Below, one piece after another: positions 17,874-27,978 of a stretch of DNA of 64,000 nt. The first letter of the stretch is position 1, and each line of letters starts with the position of its first letter. The notes below the pieces were generated by a model. The model saw nothing but the letters and a program-made list of their open reading frames with translations. It ran no database searches and was not told the DNA's origin. The stretch is taken from assembly GCF_000158175.1 (NCBI RefSeq), contig NZ_DS999411.1, forward strand, positions 292,989-356,988. The letters are read 5' to 3'. The position numbers and the translations under genes were made by a program. Origin of the DNA: Luminiphilus syltensis NOR5-1B (GTDB lineage Bacteria > Pseudomonadota > Gammaproteobacteria > Pseudomonadales > Halieaceae).

Positions 17874-18511
17874 GTCGCTCTCCCCTGCTGGGACCGCTCA
17901 AGGCGTAACTGCGCCCAGAGCTTTGGCCAGTCAAACGCGGGTCCGGGATCCGTCTTACGCCCCGGCGCAATATCCGAATGGCCAACAATAGCATCCGCGG
18001 CTATGGAGGGGTATTCGCGTTGCAAGAGATCGATCAGCTGGACCAGAACCGCATATTGCTCCTCAGCGTAAGGCTCGTCGTCGGTCCCCTCGAGCTCGAT
18101 GCCAATACTGAAATCATTGCAATTGCCACGGCCGCACCATTCGGAATGCCCGGCATGCCAGGCGCGGTCATCGGTAGCCACATATTGGGTCAGTTCACCG
18201 CCGCGGCTGATAAGAAAATGCGAGGACACCCGCAAATCGCAGATTTCGGCGAAATAGGGATGCACCGCTGGATCCAGGCAATTGGTAAACAGGGCATTGA
18301 TGTAGCCCCCACCAAACTCACCGGGTGGTAGTGAAATATTGTGCACCACAATCAAATTGGGCTCGGCTTCAGCGGGACGGGCATTATAATTGGGCGATAC
18401 GACGTGGTGCGCTGAAGGAATCCAGCCCTGTATCAGGGTGTATGTTGTGTCTGCAGTGTGTCTCACCCGCGCAGTGTATCTCACGGCAGTATCTCCCGTG
18501 AGGTGACGCAC
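17870..18511 (-). CDS. ampD: 1,6-anhydro-N-acetylmuramyl-L-alanine amidase AmpD
   Basis: Cytoplasmic zinc amidase that cleaves the peptide from anhydromuropeptides during murein recycling and so lowers the inducer of ampC-type beta-lactamases. Family motifs are VVHNISLPPGEFGG (zinc His57), AWHAG, NDFSIGIELEGTD (catalytic Glu139), and GHSDIAPGRKTDPGPAFDW (zinc His178 and Asp188, catalytic Lys186). All are intact. The longest frame gives 213 residues, about 20-30 more than AmpD usually has before GWIPSAHHV. No ATG lies nearer, and the GTG at 18466 is a reasonable alternative start. It is divergent from nadC, and the two genes share a short upstream region. Confidence 0.93.
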   Translation of the reverse strand: MRHLTGDTAVRYTARVRHTADTTYTLIQGWIPSAHHVVSPNYNARPAEAEPNLIVVHNISLPPGEFGGGYINALFTNCLDPAVHPYFAEICDLRVSSHFLISRGGELTQYVATDDRAWHAGHSEWCGRGNCNDFSIGIELEGTDDEPYAEEQYAVLVQLIDLLQREYPSIAADAIVGHSDIAPGRKTDPGPAFDWPKLWAQLRLERSQQGRAT

Positions 18512-18522
18512 TGCCCAACTGA

Positions 18523-19410
<888 letters not shown>

Positions 19411-19422
19411 CCGGGCATCGAT

Positions 19423-19911
19423 TCAGCCGTGAATCGGACCGGCGCTGACCAGCACGCCATTGCGGTCGGCATAAATCCAGTGCCCGGGGGACACCGTGAT
19501 GCCCCGCCACTCCAGCGAAATATCGCGGTCACCGCGATCGCGTTTTTCGGTTTTTCGGGGGCACACCCCAAGGGAGTAGACCCCGATATCGATGTCGTCA
19601 ATAACCTCGACATCGCGCACGGCACCGATAACGATCACACCGGCCCAGCCGTTGTCGCCGGCTTTCCGGGCCAGTCGGTCTCCCAAGAGCGATCGGTCGA
19701 GCGAGCCCTGGCCATCCACCAGCAGAACGCGCCCTTCCCCGGCTTCGGCAACCGCCTCGGCGACCCGTGAGTTGTCCTCAAAACAGGCGACGGTGGACGC
19801 GGGGCCACCGAAAATCACGCGCCTGCCGAAACGCTGCCACTGAAAGGGCAGCACCTGGGCGACCGGACAATCATCCGACAGGTCGGGCGTGGCGAAGTTA
19901 CTTACCGCCAT
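19423..19911 (-). CDS. rraA: RraA family protein (regulator of RNase E activity A)
   Basis: A 162-residue protein of the RraA family. In E. coli RraA is a ring-shaped trimer that binds RNase E and modulates RNA decay; some homologues are instead 4-hydroxy-4-methyl-2-oxoglutarate aldolases. Motifs are TPDLSDD near the N-terminus, FGG.ASTV, LLVDGQGS, the GDNGWAGVIVIGAVRDV core (with the Arg-Asp pair found in aldolase-type members) and WIYADRNGVLVS near the end. The length fits RraA. It faces nadC tail to tail with 12 bases between stops. The start at 19911 lies just upstream of the acyl-CoA dehydrogenase stop region, so it may be co-transcribed with that gene. Confidence 0.88.
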   Translation of the reverse strand: MAVSNFATPDLSDDCPVAQVLPFQWQRFGRRVIFGGPASTVACFEDNSRVAEAVAEAGEGRVLLVDGQGSLDRSLLGDRLARKAGDNGWAGVIVIGAVRDVEVIDDIDIGVYSLGVCPRKTEKRDRGDRDISLEWRGITVSPGHWIYADRNGVLVSAGPIHG

Positions 19912-19917
19912 GGAGAT

Positions 19918-21681
19918 TTACAGCCAACCCACCGGATACTGCTCGAGGGTGGACGCGGAATCGATGATCGCGCCGCGATGCCCCACACAGCGCGGCAGAA
20001 TATTGGCCCCATAAAAAGCGGCGGTGGCGATCTTGCATTCGCAAAATTCCGACTGTTCTCCGGCGGCCAGCTTCTTGCCGGCCACCAGCGCCGATCGAGC
20101 CAGCTGCCAGCCTCCGAACAGGTAGCCCGTCTGCATCATGTAATCAAAGGACCCGCCCATGGCCCGGAAGGTGCTGTCGCTCAGGGCGCTCAGCAAATAC
20201 TGGGTGGTTTCGACGTGATCCGCCAATGCGCTTTCCAGTGCACCGCCCAGGGTGTTTAGCGCCGGATTATCAGCCGCTTTTAACGCCTCGACCGTGTCGC
20301 GAATTTCCTGCTGCACCGCCTCCATGGTCGCCCCACCATCGCGACCCACCTTGCGATTCAAAAGGTCCGCCGCCTGGATACCATTGGTGCCCTCGTAAAT
20401 CGACGCGATGCGCACATCGCGCATGTATTGGGCTGCGCCGGTCTCTTCAACATAGCCCATGCCACCGTGCACCTGAACGCCATTGGAGGTGACCTCGAGA
20501 CCCACTTCGGTGAGCCAGCCTTTGATCACGGGAATCATCAGATCAATGCGGCGCTGGTTCGGCGTTCGCGCCTCCTCCGGCCCGTAATGGGCGAGATCCA
20601 TGGTCACCGCCTCAGAAAACGCCAGCGCTCGCATCGCCTCGTTGAGCGCGCGCATGGTCAGCAGCATGCGCTTGACGTCGGCGTGCTCGATGATAGGCAC
20701 CCCACCCTGAACCCGCTCGCGGGCATAGTCTACCGCCTGCTGATAGGCACCTTCGGACGTCCCGAGCCCCTGCAGACCCACCTTGAGTCGCGCCTCATTC
20801 ATCATAGTGAACATGCAGGCGAGGCCGTTGTTTTCTTCGCCCACCAGATAACCGATGGCGCCGTCATTATCGCCATAGGCCATGACGCAAGTGGGACTGC
20901 CATGGATACCCAGCTTGTGCTCGACCGAAACCGGATAAACGTCGTTTCGCGCACCCAATGATCCATCGTCGTTAACCAAAAATTTGGGGACGAGGAACAG
21001 GGAAATCCCGCGTGACCCTTCTGGGGCATCAGGCAGTCGCGCCAGTACGAGATGGATGATGTTTTCGTTGGCGTCGTGGTCACCCCAGGTAATGTAAATC
21101 TTCTGGCCGAAAATCCGATAGTGATCACCCTCGCGCTCGGCCCGGGTTTTCATTGGCCCGAGATCGGAACCGGCACCGGATTCGGTGAGGTTCATGGTTC
21201 CCGACCATTCGCCGGAATTGATTCGGCTCAGGTACTTTTCCTTGAGTTCATCGCTGCCGTGGGCGGCAATCGCCAGCGCCGCGCCACTGCTCAGGAAGGG
21301 ACCGAGGGCAAAAGCCATATCGGCGCTGTTCCACATTTCGTGCGAGGCGGTGCCGTAAAGTTCGGGGAGCGCCTGCCCACCGTACTCCGCGTCGGCGGTA
21401 ATGCCCACCCAGCCACCGTCACCAAGACCACGTAATACTTCGGCGTATCCGGGTGAGATCGTGACTTTGCCATCGGCGCAGGTCGCGGGATGAGTATCGC
21501 CGCCCCGACGCAGCGGCGCCAGCGCATCGCTGGCAAATTTACTGGCTTCATCCAGAAGCGCTGTGGTGAGGTCGGGACCCAATCCGTGCTCAGCAAACCG
21601 GGGCAGCGAGCCCAGTGTGTTCTCGATGTCGATAACGTCATCGATGAGAAACTGCATATCTTCGAGGGGGGCCTTGTACAT
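19918..21681 (-). CDS. Acyl-CoA dehydrogenase, DmdC-like subfamily
   Basis: FAD-dependent acyl-CoA dehydrogenase of 587 residues from the chosen start. The opening MYKAPLEDMQFLIDDV is characteristic of the long subfamily that includes 3-methylmercaptopropionyl-CoA dehydrogenase DmdC and related enzymes with an extra C-terminal acyl-CoA dehydrogenase domain. FAD and substrate segments are visible (MNLTESGAGSDLG, KIYITWGDHD, the GGMGYVEETGAAQYMRD helix and YEGTNGIQAADLLNRK). The frame is open 90 bases further upstream, but the MYKAP start at 21681 is preferred on family grounds. It is divergent from a LysR gene that may regulate it. Whether the substrate is a sulfur-containing or a plain fatty acyl-CoA cannot be told from sequence. 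Confidence 0.87.
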   Translation of the reverse strand: MYKAPLEDMQFLIDDVIDIENTLGSLPRFAEHGLGPDLTTALLDEASKFASDALAPLRRGGDTHPATCADGKVTISPGYAEVLRGLGDGGWVGITADAEYGGQALPELYGTASHEMWNSADMAFALGPFLSSGAALAIAAHGSDELKEKYLSRINSGEWSGTMNLTESGAGSDLGPMKTRAEREGDHYRIFGQKIYITWGDHDANENIIHLVLARLPDAPEGSRGISLFLVPKFLVNDDGSLGARNDVYPVSVEHKLGIHGSPTCVMAYGDNDGAIGYLVGEENNGLACMFTMMNEARLKVGLQGLGTSEGAYQQAVDYARERVQGGVPIIEHADVKRMLLTMRALNEAMRALAFSEAVTMDLAHYGPEEARTPNQRRIDLMIPVIKGWLTEVGLEVTSNGVQVHGGMGYVEETGAAQYMRDVRIASIYEGTNGIQAADLLNRKVGRDGGATMEAVQQEIRDTVEALKAADNPALNTLGGALESALADHVETTQYLLSALSDSTFRAMGGSFDYMMQTGYLFGGWQLARSALVAGKKLAAGEQSEFCECKIATAAFYGANILPRCVGHRGAIIDSASTLEQYPVGWL

Positions 21682-21775
21682 GGCGTCGCTCCGGTTCGTG
21701 ATCGCTTGTGTGATTGCTGGTATTGCGGCGCGAACTTTAACGCAAATGGACGCTGTCGCGAACCGAAACACGATC

Positions 21776-21798
21776 CAGTGGCTTCTATTCCACCACTG
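21776..21798. promoter_or_regulatory. Inverted repeat in the divergent acyl-CoA dehydrogenase/LysR gap
   Basis: CAGTGG (21776-21781) and CCACTG (21793-21798) form a perfect 6-base inverted repeat with an 11-base spacer. It sits between the divergent starts at 21681 and 21843. That size and location suit a LysR-type binding site, possibly autoregulatory; binding is inferred. Confidence 0.4.
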
Positions 21799-21842
21799 AA
21801 CTAGCGTAAATTGCGGGAAAGCTTTTTGGGGAGAGCTTAACC

Positions 21843-22805
21843 GTGGCGAATCTGAATCGCATCGATCTTAATTTACTGGTCTATCTCGACGCGTTGCTCG
21901 CCGAGTGCAATGTGACCCAGGCCGCACACCAGCTGGGCTTGTCCCAGCCGGCCATGAGTAACGGGCTCAGACGTCTGCGGGATGTGTTTGACGATCCGCT
22001 GCTGGTGCGAACGTCTGATGGCATGACGCCCACGGCCCGCGCCCTTGAGCTGCAGCCACAGGTGCGCAATATCCTCATGGGGGTTGACCGGGCCATCCAA
22101 CCCGCCACCGACTTTGATCCCGAGGGTGCGGAGCGGGTTTTCCGGATTATGGCCAGCGATTACGCCGAATCAACGCTGTTCCCCGCGGTGCTGCGACGCC
22201 TGCGTGAAAAGGCGCCGGGGCTCACGCTGGATATTATGACGCCCTCGGACGTGAGCTTTCTCGACGTCGAGCGAGGCAAAGTGGATCTGGTTATTAACCG
22301 TTTCGACCAGATGCCCCAGTCGTTTCATCAGATTACCCTCTGGCAGGACAGCTTCTCCTGCCTGATGAGCCCTGAAAACCCGATACTGGAGCGATTCGAT
22401 CTTGAGACCTACCTCAAGGCCGACCATATCTGGGTAAGCAAGACCGGTATGGGGGTTGGCGTGGGGGTCAATCCCGATGACGTTCAACGCCTCGGCTGGG
22501 TCGATCTGGCCCTCGCCGAATTGGGGCGCAAGCGTCACATTCGCGTGTTCACGCGGCATTATCAGGCAGCGATGACCCTGGCCGAGCACAACGACCTCAT
22601 TGTTACCCTGCCCTCCCGTGCTACCTGGTTAAAGCGGGATAATCCTCGCGTTGTGGTGCGCGATGTGCCCTTTAACGTGCCCGAACTCGAGCTGAAGATG
22701 GCCTGGAGCCCGCTTCTCCAGCACAATGGGGCCCACCGTTGGGTGCGCCAGCTCATCACCCAAACGGCGCGAAACCTCGGCCCTGAGGGGTGGATCCCCG
22801 AGTAA
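21843..22805 (+). CDS. LysR-family transcriptional regulator
   Basis: A 320-residue LysR-type regulator. The N-terminal winged helix-turn-helix (about residues 4-63) contains LLVYLDALLAECNVTQAAHQLGLSQPAMSNGLRRLRDVF, with LLVRTSDGMTPTARA closing the wing. The linker helix and two-lobed effector domain follow, with FRIMASDYAESTLFPAVL as the first strand-helix. The resemblance is to the NodD/DntR/LinR branch, which begins NLNRIDLNLLV. The start is a GTG at 21843 with a GGGGAG upstream. It is divergent from the DmdC-like dehydrogenase, the most likely target; the effector is unknown. Malate synthase G follows on the same strand after 258 bases and may or may not be in the regulon. Confidence 0.9.
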   Translation: MANLNRIDLNLLVYLDALLAECNVTQAAHQLGLSQPAMSNGLRRLRDVFDDPLLVRTSDGMTPTARALELQPQVRNILMGVDRAIQPATDFDPEGAERVFRIMASDYAESTLFPAVLRRLREKAPGLTLDIMTPSDVSFLDVERGKVDLVINRFDQMPQSFHQITLWQDSFSCLMSPENPILERFDLETYLKADHIWVSKTGMGVGVGVNPDDVQRLGWVDLALAELGRKRHIRVFTRHYQAAMTLAEHNDLIVTLPSRATWLKRDNPRVVVRDVPFNVPELELKMAWSPLLQHNGAHRWVRQLITQTARNLGPEGWIPE

Positions 22806-23063
22806 TCGGGTATCCACGGCTGCGGCATTCCTTTTCATCCCCTCGTTTTGCCGTAGCGATATCGCTGCTCGGCAGCCAGTATCGGGTGGGGATTCGAGTA
22901 TCGGCTCTACATTCACCAAATAAATAGCATAGATCATTATCATTTCTGGTTCTTATATAGAGGATCGCTGACAATAGCGTTTTGAGTATGGCTTCACCCT
23001 TCACAGGGGGTGCTAGTGCGGCCAGCGCCGCTGCCGAACGCGGCGACCAATAGGAGAAGCAGA

Positions 23064-25259
23064 ATGTCCGAACGAATCGAATGCGCAGGGTTGCAGGTAG
23101 ACACCCGGCTGCATGACCTGCTGGTGAATGAGATTGCGCCGGGTACGGGGGTGGAGCCCTCCGTCTTCTGGCAGGGGCTCGCCGATATCGTCAACGAACT
23201 CGGCCCGCGAAACCGGGAACTGCTGCAAATCCGGGACGACCTGCAGCGCAAAATCGATGACTGGCACCGGGCGAATCCGGGGACTGATTTTGACCGGGCC
23301 GAGTACAAGGCCTTTTTACAGGACGTCGGTTATTTACTGCCCGAGCCTGCAAGCGTCGCCGTCACCACCGACAACGTCGACGACGAAATCGCGCGCATTG
23401 CCGGGCCGCAATTGGTGGTTCCCGTCATGAACGCTCGTTATGCCCTCAACGCCGCCAATGCCCGCTGGGGCAGCCTGTACGACGCGCTGTATGGCACCGA
23501 TGCCATCGGCGAGGAAGACGGTGCCGAGCGCGGGGGGGCCTACAATCCGGTGCGCGGTGGCAAGGTCATCGCCTGGGCGCGACGCTTTCTCGACAAACAC
23601 TTTCCGCTCGATGGCGGCGCCCATGCCGAAGCCGCAGCGTATTCGGTGGCAGATGGCGCGCTGGCCATCACGCAACAAGACGGCAGTGCTGCGACGCTTT
23701 TGGAGGGCACCCAATTTGTGGGCTACACCGGCGAAGCTGCGGCGCCTGAGAGCATTCTGCTCAAGCACAACGGCCTGCATGTGGAAATCCAGATCGACCC
23801 TGAGCATCCCGTGGGAAAAACGGACACCGCGGGCGTCAAGGACTTATGCATCGAAGCGGCCATCACAACGATTCAGGATTGCGAGGACTCCGTCGCCGCG
23901 GTTGATGCCGAGGACAAGGTGCTGGTGTATCGCAACTGGCTGGGGCTGATGAAAGGCGACCTCAGCGAGACCGTGACCAAAGGGGGTAAGTCCCATACCC
24001 GCACACTACACCCGGATCGGGAGTTCACCGCTGCCAACGGCTCAACCCTGACATTACACGGACGCAGCGTGATGTTTGTGCGCAACGTCGGCCATTTGAT
24101 GACCAACCCGGCGATTCTCGATGCCGAAGGCAATGAAATTCCCGAAGGCCTGATGGATGCGATGTTCACAGTACTCTGCTCGGTCCACGACCTGAAGCAC
24201 ACGGGCACCGTCAGGAACTCGCAGACCGGCAGCATTTACATCGTTAAACCGAAAATGCACGGCCCCGACGAGGTGAGCCTCGCCGTCGATCTTTTTTCTC
24301 GGGTAGAGGATGCGTTCGGTTTGCCGCGCAACACCATCAAGATGGGCATCATGGATGAAGAGCGGCGAACCACGATCAACCTCGCCGAATGCATTAACCG
24401 GGCACGCGAGCGGGTAGTGTTTATCAATACCGGCTTTTTGGACCGCACCGGGGACGAGATCCACACCAGTATGCAAGCCGGTGCGATGACCGCCAAAAGC
24501 GCCATGAAGTCCGAGACCTGGATCAACGCCTACGAAAAGTGGAACGTGGATGTGGGCCTCGCCTGCGGGCTGCAGGATCACGCCCAGATCGGCAAGGGCA
24601 TGTGGGCCATGCCCGACAAGATGGCAGAGATGCTCAAGACCAAAATCGGCCACCCCGAAGCCGGCGCCAACTGCGCCTGGGTGCCCTCACCTACAGCCGC
24701 CGTGCTGCACGCCACCCACTACCACGATGTCGACGTATCGGCCGTTCAGCGAGCGCTTGGCGGAAAGCATCGCGCGACCGTCGCGGAGATTCTCGACGTG
24801 CCGCTGAAAGGCGCCGGCAATCTCGACGCCGAGGGCATCCAGCGCGAACTCGACAACAACGCCCAGGGCATCCTCGGCTATGTCGTGCGCTGGGTCGACC
24901 AGGGTGTGGGCTGCTCCAAGGTGCCTGACATCAATGACGTAGGCCTGATGGAAGACAGGGCGACGCTGCGTATTTCCAGCCAGTACATTGCCAATTGGTT
25001 GCACCATGGGCTGGTCACCGAAGCGCAGGTGCGGGAGACGCTCGAGCGCATGGCGGCGGTGGTGGACGAACAGAATGCCGGCGACCCGGCTTATCAGCCG
25101 ATGGCGCCTGAGTTTACAGCCAGCGTGGCGTTTCAGGCGGCGTGTGATTTGGTATTTGAGGGGATGGCGCAGCCGAGTGGGTATACGGAGCCGGTGTTGC
25201 ATCGGAGGAGGAGGGAGGCGAAGCTGCAATCCGCTTTTTCGCGTTTTCCCGACAGATAA
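23064..25259 (+). CDS. glcB: Malate synthase G
   Basis: Condenses glyoxylate with acetyl-CoA to malate in the glyoxylate and glycolate routes. The 731-residue protein has the length of the monomeric G isoform. Typical stretches are [19 protein letters not shown], the RGLHPDRE-like [30 protein letters not shown] (catalytic and glyoxylate-binding residues), [21 protein letters not shown], the [11 protein letters not shown] segment and the C-terminal RVSSQ-like [13 protein letters not shown]. The ATG at 23064 has an AGGAGA eight bases upstream; the longer frame back to 23010 lacks a ribosome site. No isocitrate lyase or glycolate oxidase gene is adjacent. It is the last high-GC gene before the AT-richer accessory block. 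Confidence 0.95.
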   Translation: MSERIECAGLQVDTRLHDLLVNEIAPGTGVEPSVFWQGLADIVNELGPRNRELLQIRDDLQRKIDDWHRANPGTDFDRAEYKAFLQDVGYLLPEPASVAVTTDNVDDEIARIAGPQLVVPVMNARYALNAANARWGSLYDALYGTDAIGEEDGAERGGAYNPVRGGKVIAWARRFLDKHFPLDGGAHAEAAAYSVADGALAITQQDGSAATLLEGTQFVGYTGEAAAPESILLKHNGLHVEIQIDPEHPVGKTDTAGVKDLCIEAAITTIQDCEDSVAAVDAEDKVLVYRNWLGLMKGDLSETVTKGGKSHTRTLHPDREFTAANGSTLTLHGRSVMFVRNVGHLMTNPAILDAEGNEIPEGLMDAMFTVLCSVHDLKHTGTVRNSQTGSIYIVKPKMHGPDEVSLAVDLFSRVEDAFGLPRNTIKMGIMDEERRTTINLAECINRARERVVFINTGFLDRTGDEIHTSMQAGAMTAKSAMKSETWINAYEKWNVDVGLACGLQDHAQIGKGMWAMPDKMAEMLKTKIGHPEAGANCAWVPSPTAAVLHATHYHDVDVSAVQRALGGKHRATVAEILDVPLKGAGNLDAEGIQRELDNNAQGILGYVVRWVDQGVGCSKVPDINDVGLMEDRATLRISSQYIANWLHHGLVTEAQVRETLERMAAVVDEQNAGDPAYQPMAPEFTASVAFQAACDLVFEGMAQPSGYTEPVLHRRRREAKLQSAFSRFPDR

Positions 25260-25451
25260 GAGTTCTGAACCGGGCAACCACTTAAAACATCTGATTGCTT
25301 AGGTCCTGAGGTATCCGTAAAAATGCCGCGAAAATAGTCAACATTGAGAACGTAGCGGCGTACAATTTCTAAAGGACCTCTACTCTTCAATAGTCGGCCT
25401 ATCGCTATCGCATTTAGTTCCCCTAAAATGATGGCAATTTTGATGCCGATT

Positions 25452-25457
25452 TATAAT
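25452..25457 (+). promoter_or_regulatory. Candidate -10 for the methyltransferase-sulfatase pair
   Basis: A perfect TATAAT stands 40 bases before the TTG start at 25497, in the 237-base gap after malate synthase G. No convincing -35 lies at 16-18 bases, so it is weak evidence. Confidence 0.3.
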
Positions 25458-25496
25458 ACGCTCAACGAATACTCCCACATCCCCTAAGGACCTAGG

Positions 25497-26120
25497 TTGA
25501 ATAGCAGCAACTCTAATCGAGTCATTGCGGCATACAAGAGGTATGCTCCGTTTTATGATCTACTTTTTGGGCAATTGCTCCAAAACGGAAGAGAAGAAAT
25601 GGCAAAATGGATTGAGCAAATAAGCCCAAAAAGTTTGTTAGAGGTAGGAGTGGGAACAGGCTTAGCTTTATCGCTTTATCCCGAAAAAACGACCGTCGTA
25701 GGCATCGATATTTCATTCGATATGCTAACTCGCGCTAAGGCGCAACTGCGTGAAACTTCAGGTGAGCAGGTAAAATTAATTCTCGCTGATGCTGAAAACC
25801 TACCTCTACCAGACAACCACTTCGATTGCGTTACTGCACCCTACGTGCTTTCGGTGACACCTGATCCATCCGCGCTGATGCACGAAATGAGAAGGGTATG
25901 CAAACCGAATGGTAAAATAATAATCGTCAATCACTTCAAAGGCGCTGGTATATGGAGCTTTGCCGAACAGGTCGTCTCGCCCCTCTCAAATTACATTGGC
26001 TTTCAGTCAAACTTCTCTATAGAAAATTTAGACTCCAAACACTGGGAAATTGAAAAAATACAAAACGTAAACCTGCTGTCACTATCAAAGTTGGTATTAC
26101 TGAACAATGCGACGTCATAA
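25497..26120 (+). CDS. Class I SAM methyltransferase, PmtA-like (phospholipid N-methyltransferase type)
   Basis: A 207-residue soluble Rossmann methyltransferase. It opens with the AAYKRYAPFYDLLFG helix and has motif I LLEVGVGTG at 47-55. VVGIDISFDMLTRAK, DAENLPLPDNHFDCV and the RRVCKPNGKIIIVNHF strand follow. This order and wording resemble the Rhodobacter-type phosphatidylethanolamine N-methyltransferase PmtA; ubiquinone and quinone methyltransferases are weaker alternatives. The start is TTG at 25497 with AAGGA about seven bases upstream; no ATG is available. It overlaps the next gene by 14 bases. Codon use is AT-richer than in the flanking core genes, which suggests acquisition by transfer. 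Confidence 0.72.
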   Translation: MNSSNSNRVIAAYKRYAPFYDLLFGQLLQNGREEMAKWIEQISPKSLLEVGVGTGLALSLYPEKTTVVGIDISFDMLTRAKAQLRETSGEQVKLILADAENLPLPDNHFDCVTAPYVLSVTPDPSALMHEMRRVCKPNGKIIIVNHFKGAGIWSFAEQVVSPLSNYIGFQSNFSIENLDSKHWEIEKIQNVNLLSLSKLVLLNNATS

Positions 26121-27978
26121 CACCGCAGTCAGAGCCGGCTACCTGATTGCTCTTGAGTTTCTTGTCTGGCTCATGCCAGCCTTCGCGTTTCTATTTATCT
26201 ACATAAACTTCTTCGGAGCGCCGACAAGCGCTATCACACCACACCTCGAGATAATCTCCACAATCGCTTTCTTTTTTATCAGCCTTCGCTGGTATATCAT
26301 GGCAAATGCGATCTTGGCTCCAATAAAATTTGCGACCATCATAATTTACAGCGCAGCACTCACCTTAATAAGTGTTTATTATGTGCTAATACTGGTCGGC
26401 CTCGATAGCTGGGGTAGGGTGGCCACTTGGCCTTTAATCCGAACTTATATCAAACAATGGAGCCTCCTAAGCGAAGTTCTAGGTGTTTCCCCACTTATAT
26501 TCCTCACCATAATTTCGCTTTCCATATTAGCGCTTTCCCTACTACTTCGCCGCTTTCTAGGCTATCTAAACTGGCATGTTGCATTAAATAATGCCGGAGT
26601 GACCTCGGAAATAGCGCCTCTCGCATTAGGCGCAGCTTCTTTAGTCATGACAATAACCATATATATGGGTATAACGATCCCTCGCAACGACGCTGAACCT
26701 ATCGCGAAAACATTTAACCCTTTAGGCGGATTCAATAGCAGCCAAAGCCACCTAATTGACACACTTGAATTCAACCGAGGCACCGTAGACCAACTTGATA
26801 ATTATCGGAAGAGGAAAGATCCGCAACTAAAAAGAAATGTCGTTATTATTGTCGGAGATGCCCTCCGATACGATCACTTAGGGATACTAGGCTATGAAAG
26901 GGAGACTACTCCCCACCTAGATCGGCGGCAACGCACTAATCCATTTGAATACAAATCGAAAATCCACTCTACTTGCGCCGAATCTTTCTGTGGATTGATG
27001 AGCATTGCGCGTTCAAAATACGTGAAAGATTTTCGTACGCACGATGTGACGCTTCAACAGGTTCTCTCGGCGAGCGGGTTTGAAATCATGTTAGTATTGG
27101 GCGGCGATCACACTAATTTTTACGGGCTGGCAACGCAACTCGGTCCTTCGGATTACTTTTGGGATGGCTCGCTATCGGCAGGATATCTGAACGATGACTT
27201 TAAGGTCATTAAGGTAATAGAAAGCTTAGATACGTGGGCAGGGAAACCAACATTCCTACAAATCCATTTGATGTCAACGCACGCGCTTGGAAAACGTCAC
27301 CCAGAATTGAACTCGTATATGCCTTCAAAAAATTATTACTCCAAGGCGTTTCGTCAAGAAAATAAAGCCAATCGACGATCTTATTTCAACTTTTATGATA
27401 ATGGAGTAATAGGTTTTGACCATGCGATAAATGAAATTCTCGGGTTATTGGAATCCAAAGGTTATTTAAACGACACGTTTTTAGTTATAACCGGAGACCA
27501 CGGTGAGGCGCTTGGGGAGCACGGTCATTACGGGCACCAGGCGAGCCCGTTCGAGCCACTGATTCAGATACCGCTATTAATGAAAAGATTTGGCTATAAA
27601 GGCCCTAAACTCTTGAAAAGGGTTTCGGCGTCACAAATTGATATAGCCCCGACGATACTTCAAGAAGTTGGCCTAGAAGAACCTAGATCTTGGCAGGGCT
27701 TGAGTCTGAGCCACCTCTATGAAAGAGACTTTTCCTACTTTCAGCAAGGTAATAACATAGGTCTATTCGACTTCAGGGACAACGATAATATATGGAAGTT
27801 TTGGCTGGATGTAAATTCTAGCGAAGAATATATCTTCAATATATCAAAAAACGTGGATGAGACGCAGAACCAATCGCATAATATTTCCAAAAACCTAAAA
27901 CTCACATGGATGACAAAGGTAGCGTCCAGTGCCCTTGCTTCCGGGCAGTCGAATTCTGGGACGGAAGGCTCAAAATGA
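26107..27978 (+). CDS. Membrane-anchored alkaline phosphatase/sulfatase-superfamily enzyme (phosphoalkyl transferase-like)
   Basis: A 623-residue protein with five predicted transmembrane helices (about 10-33, 46-65, 73-98, 127-150, 171-190) and then an extracytoplasmic sulfatase-fold domain from about 240. That is the topology of EptA, PptA and LtaS. Metal ligands are visible: Asp251 in VGDALRYD and Asp464-His465 in TGDHGEALGEHGHYGH. The nucleophile region reads HSTCAESFCG. There is no CxPxR/SxPxR sulfatase signature, so Thr289 is the likely nucleophile, as in phosphoethanolamine and LTA-type transferases. The acceptor is unknown. Coupling to a PmtA-like methyltransferase and the position upstream of pilA suggest phospho-headgroup transfer to a surface molecule; that is inference. 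Confidence 0.7.
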   Translation: MRRHNTAVRAGYLIALEFLVWLMPAFAFLFIYINFFGAPTSAITPHLEIISTIAFFFISLRWYIMANAILAPIKFATIIIYSAALTLISVYYVLILVGLDSWGRVATWPLIRTYIKQWSLLSEVLGVSPLIFLTIISLSILALSLLLRRFLGYLNWHVALNNAGVTSEIAPLALGAASLVMTITIYMGITIPRNDAEPIAKTFNPLGGFNSSQSHLIDTLEFNRGTVDQLDNYRKRKDPQLKRNVVIIVGDALRYDHLGILGYERETTPHLDRRQRTNPFEYKSKIHSTCAESFCGLMSIARSKYVKDFRTHDVTLQQVLSASGFEIMLVLGGDHTNFYGLATQLGPSDYFWDGSLSAGYLNDDFKVIKVIESLDTWAGKPTFLQIHLMSTHALGKRHPELNSYMPSKNYYSKAFRQENKANRRSYFNFYDNGVIGFDHAINEILGLLESKGYLNDTFLVITGDHGEALGEHGHYGHQASPFEPLIQIPLLMKRFGYKGPKLLKRVSASQIDIAPTILQEVGLEEPRSWQGLSLSHLYERDFSYFQQGNNIGLFDFRDNDNIWKFWLDVNSSEEYIFNISKNVDETQNQSHNISKNLKLTWMTKVASSALASGQSNSGTEGSK

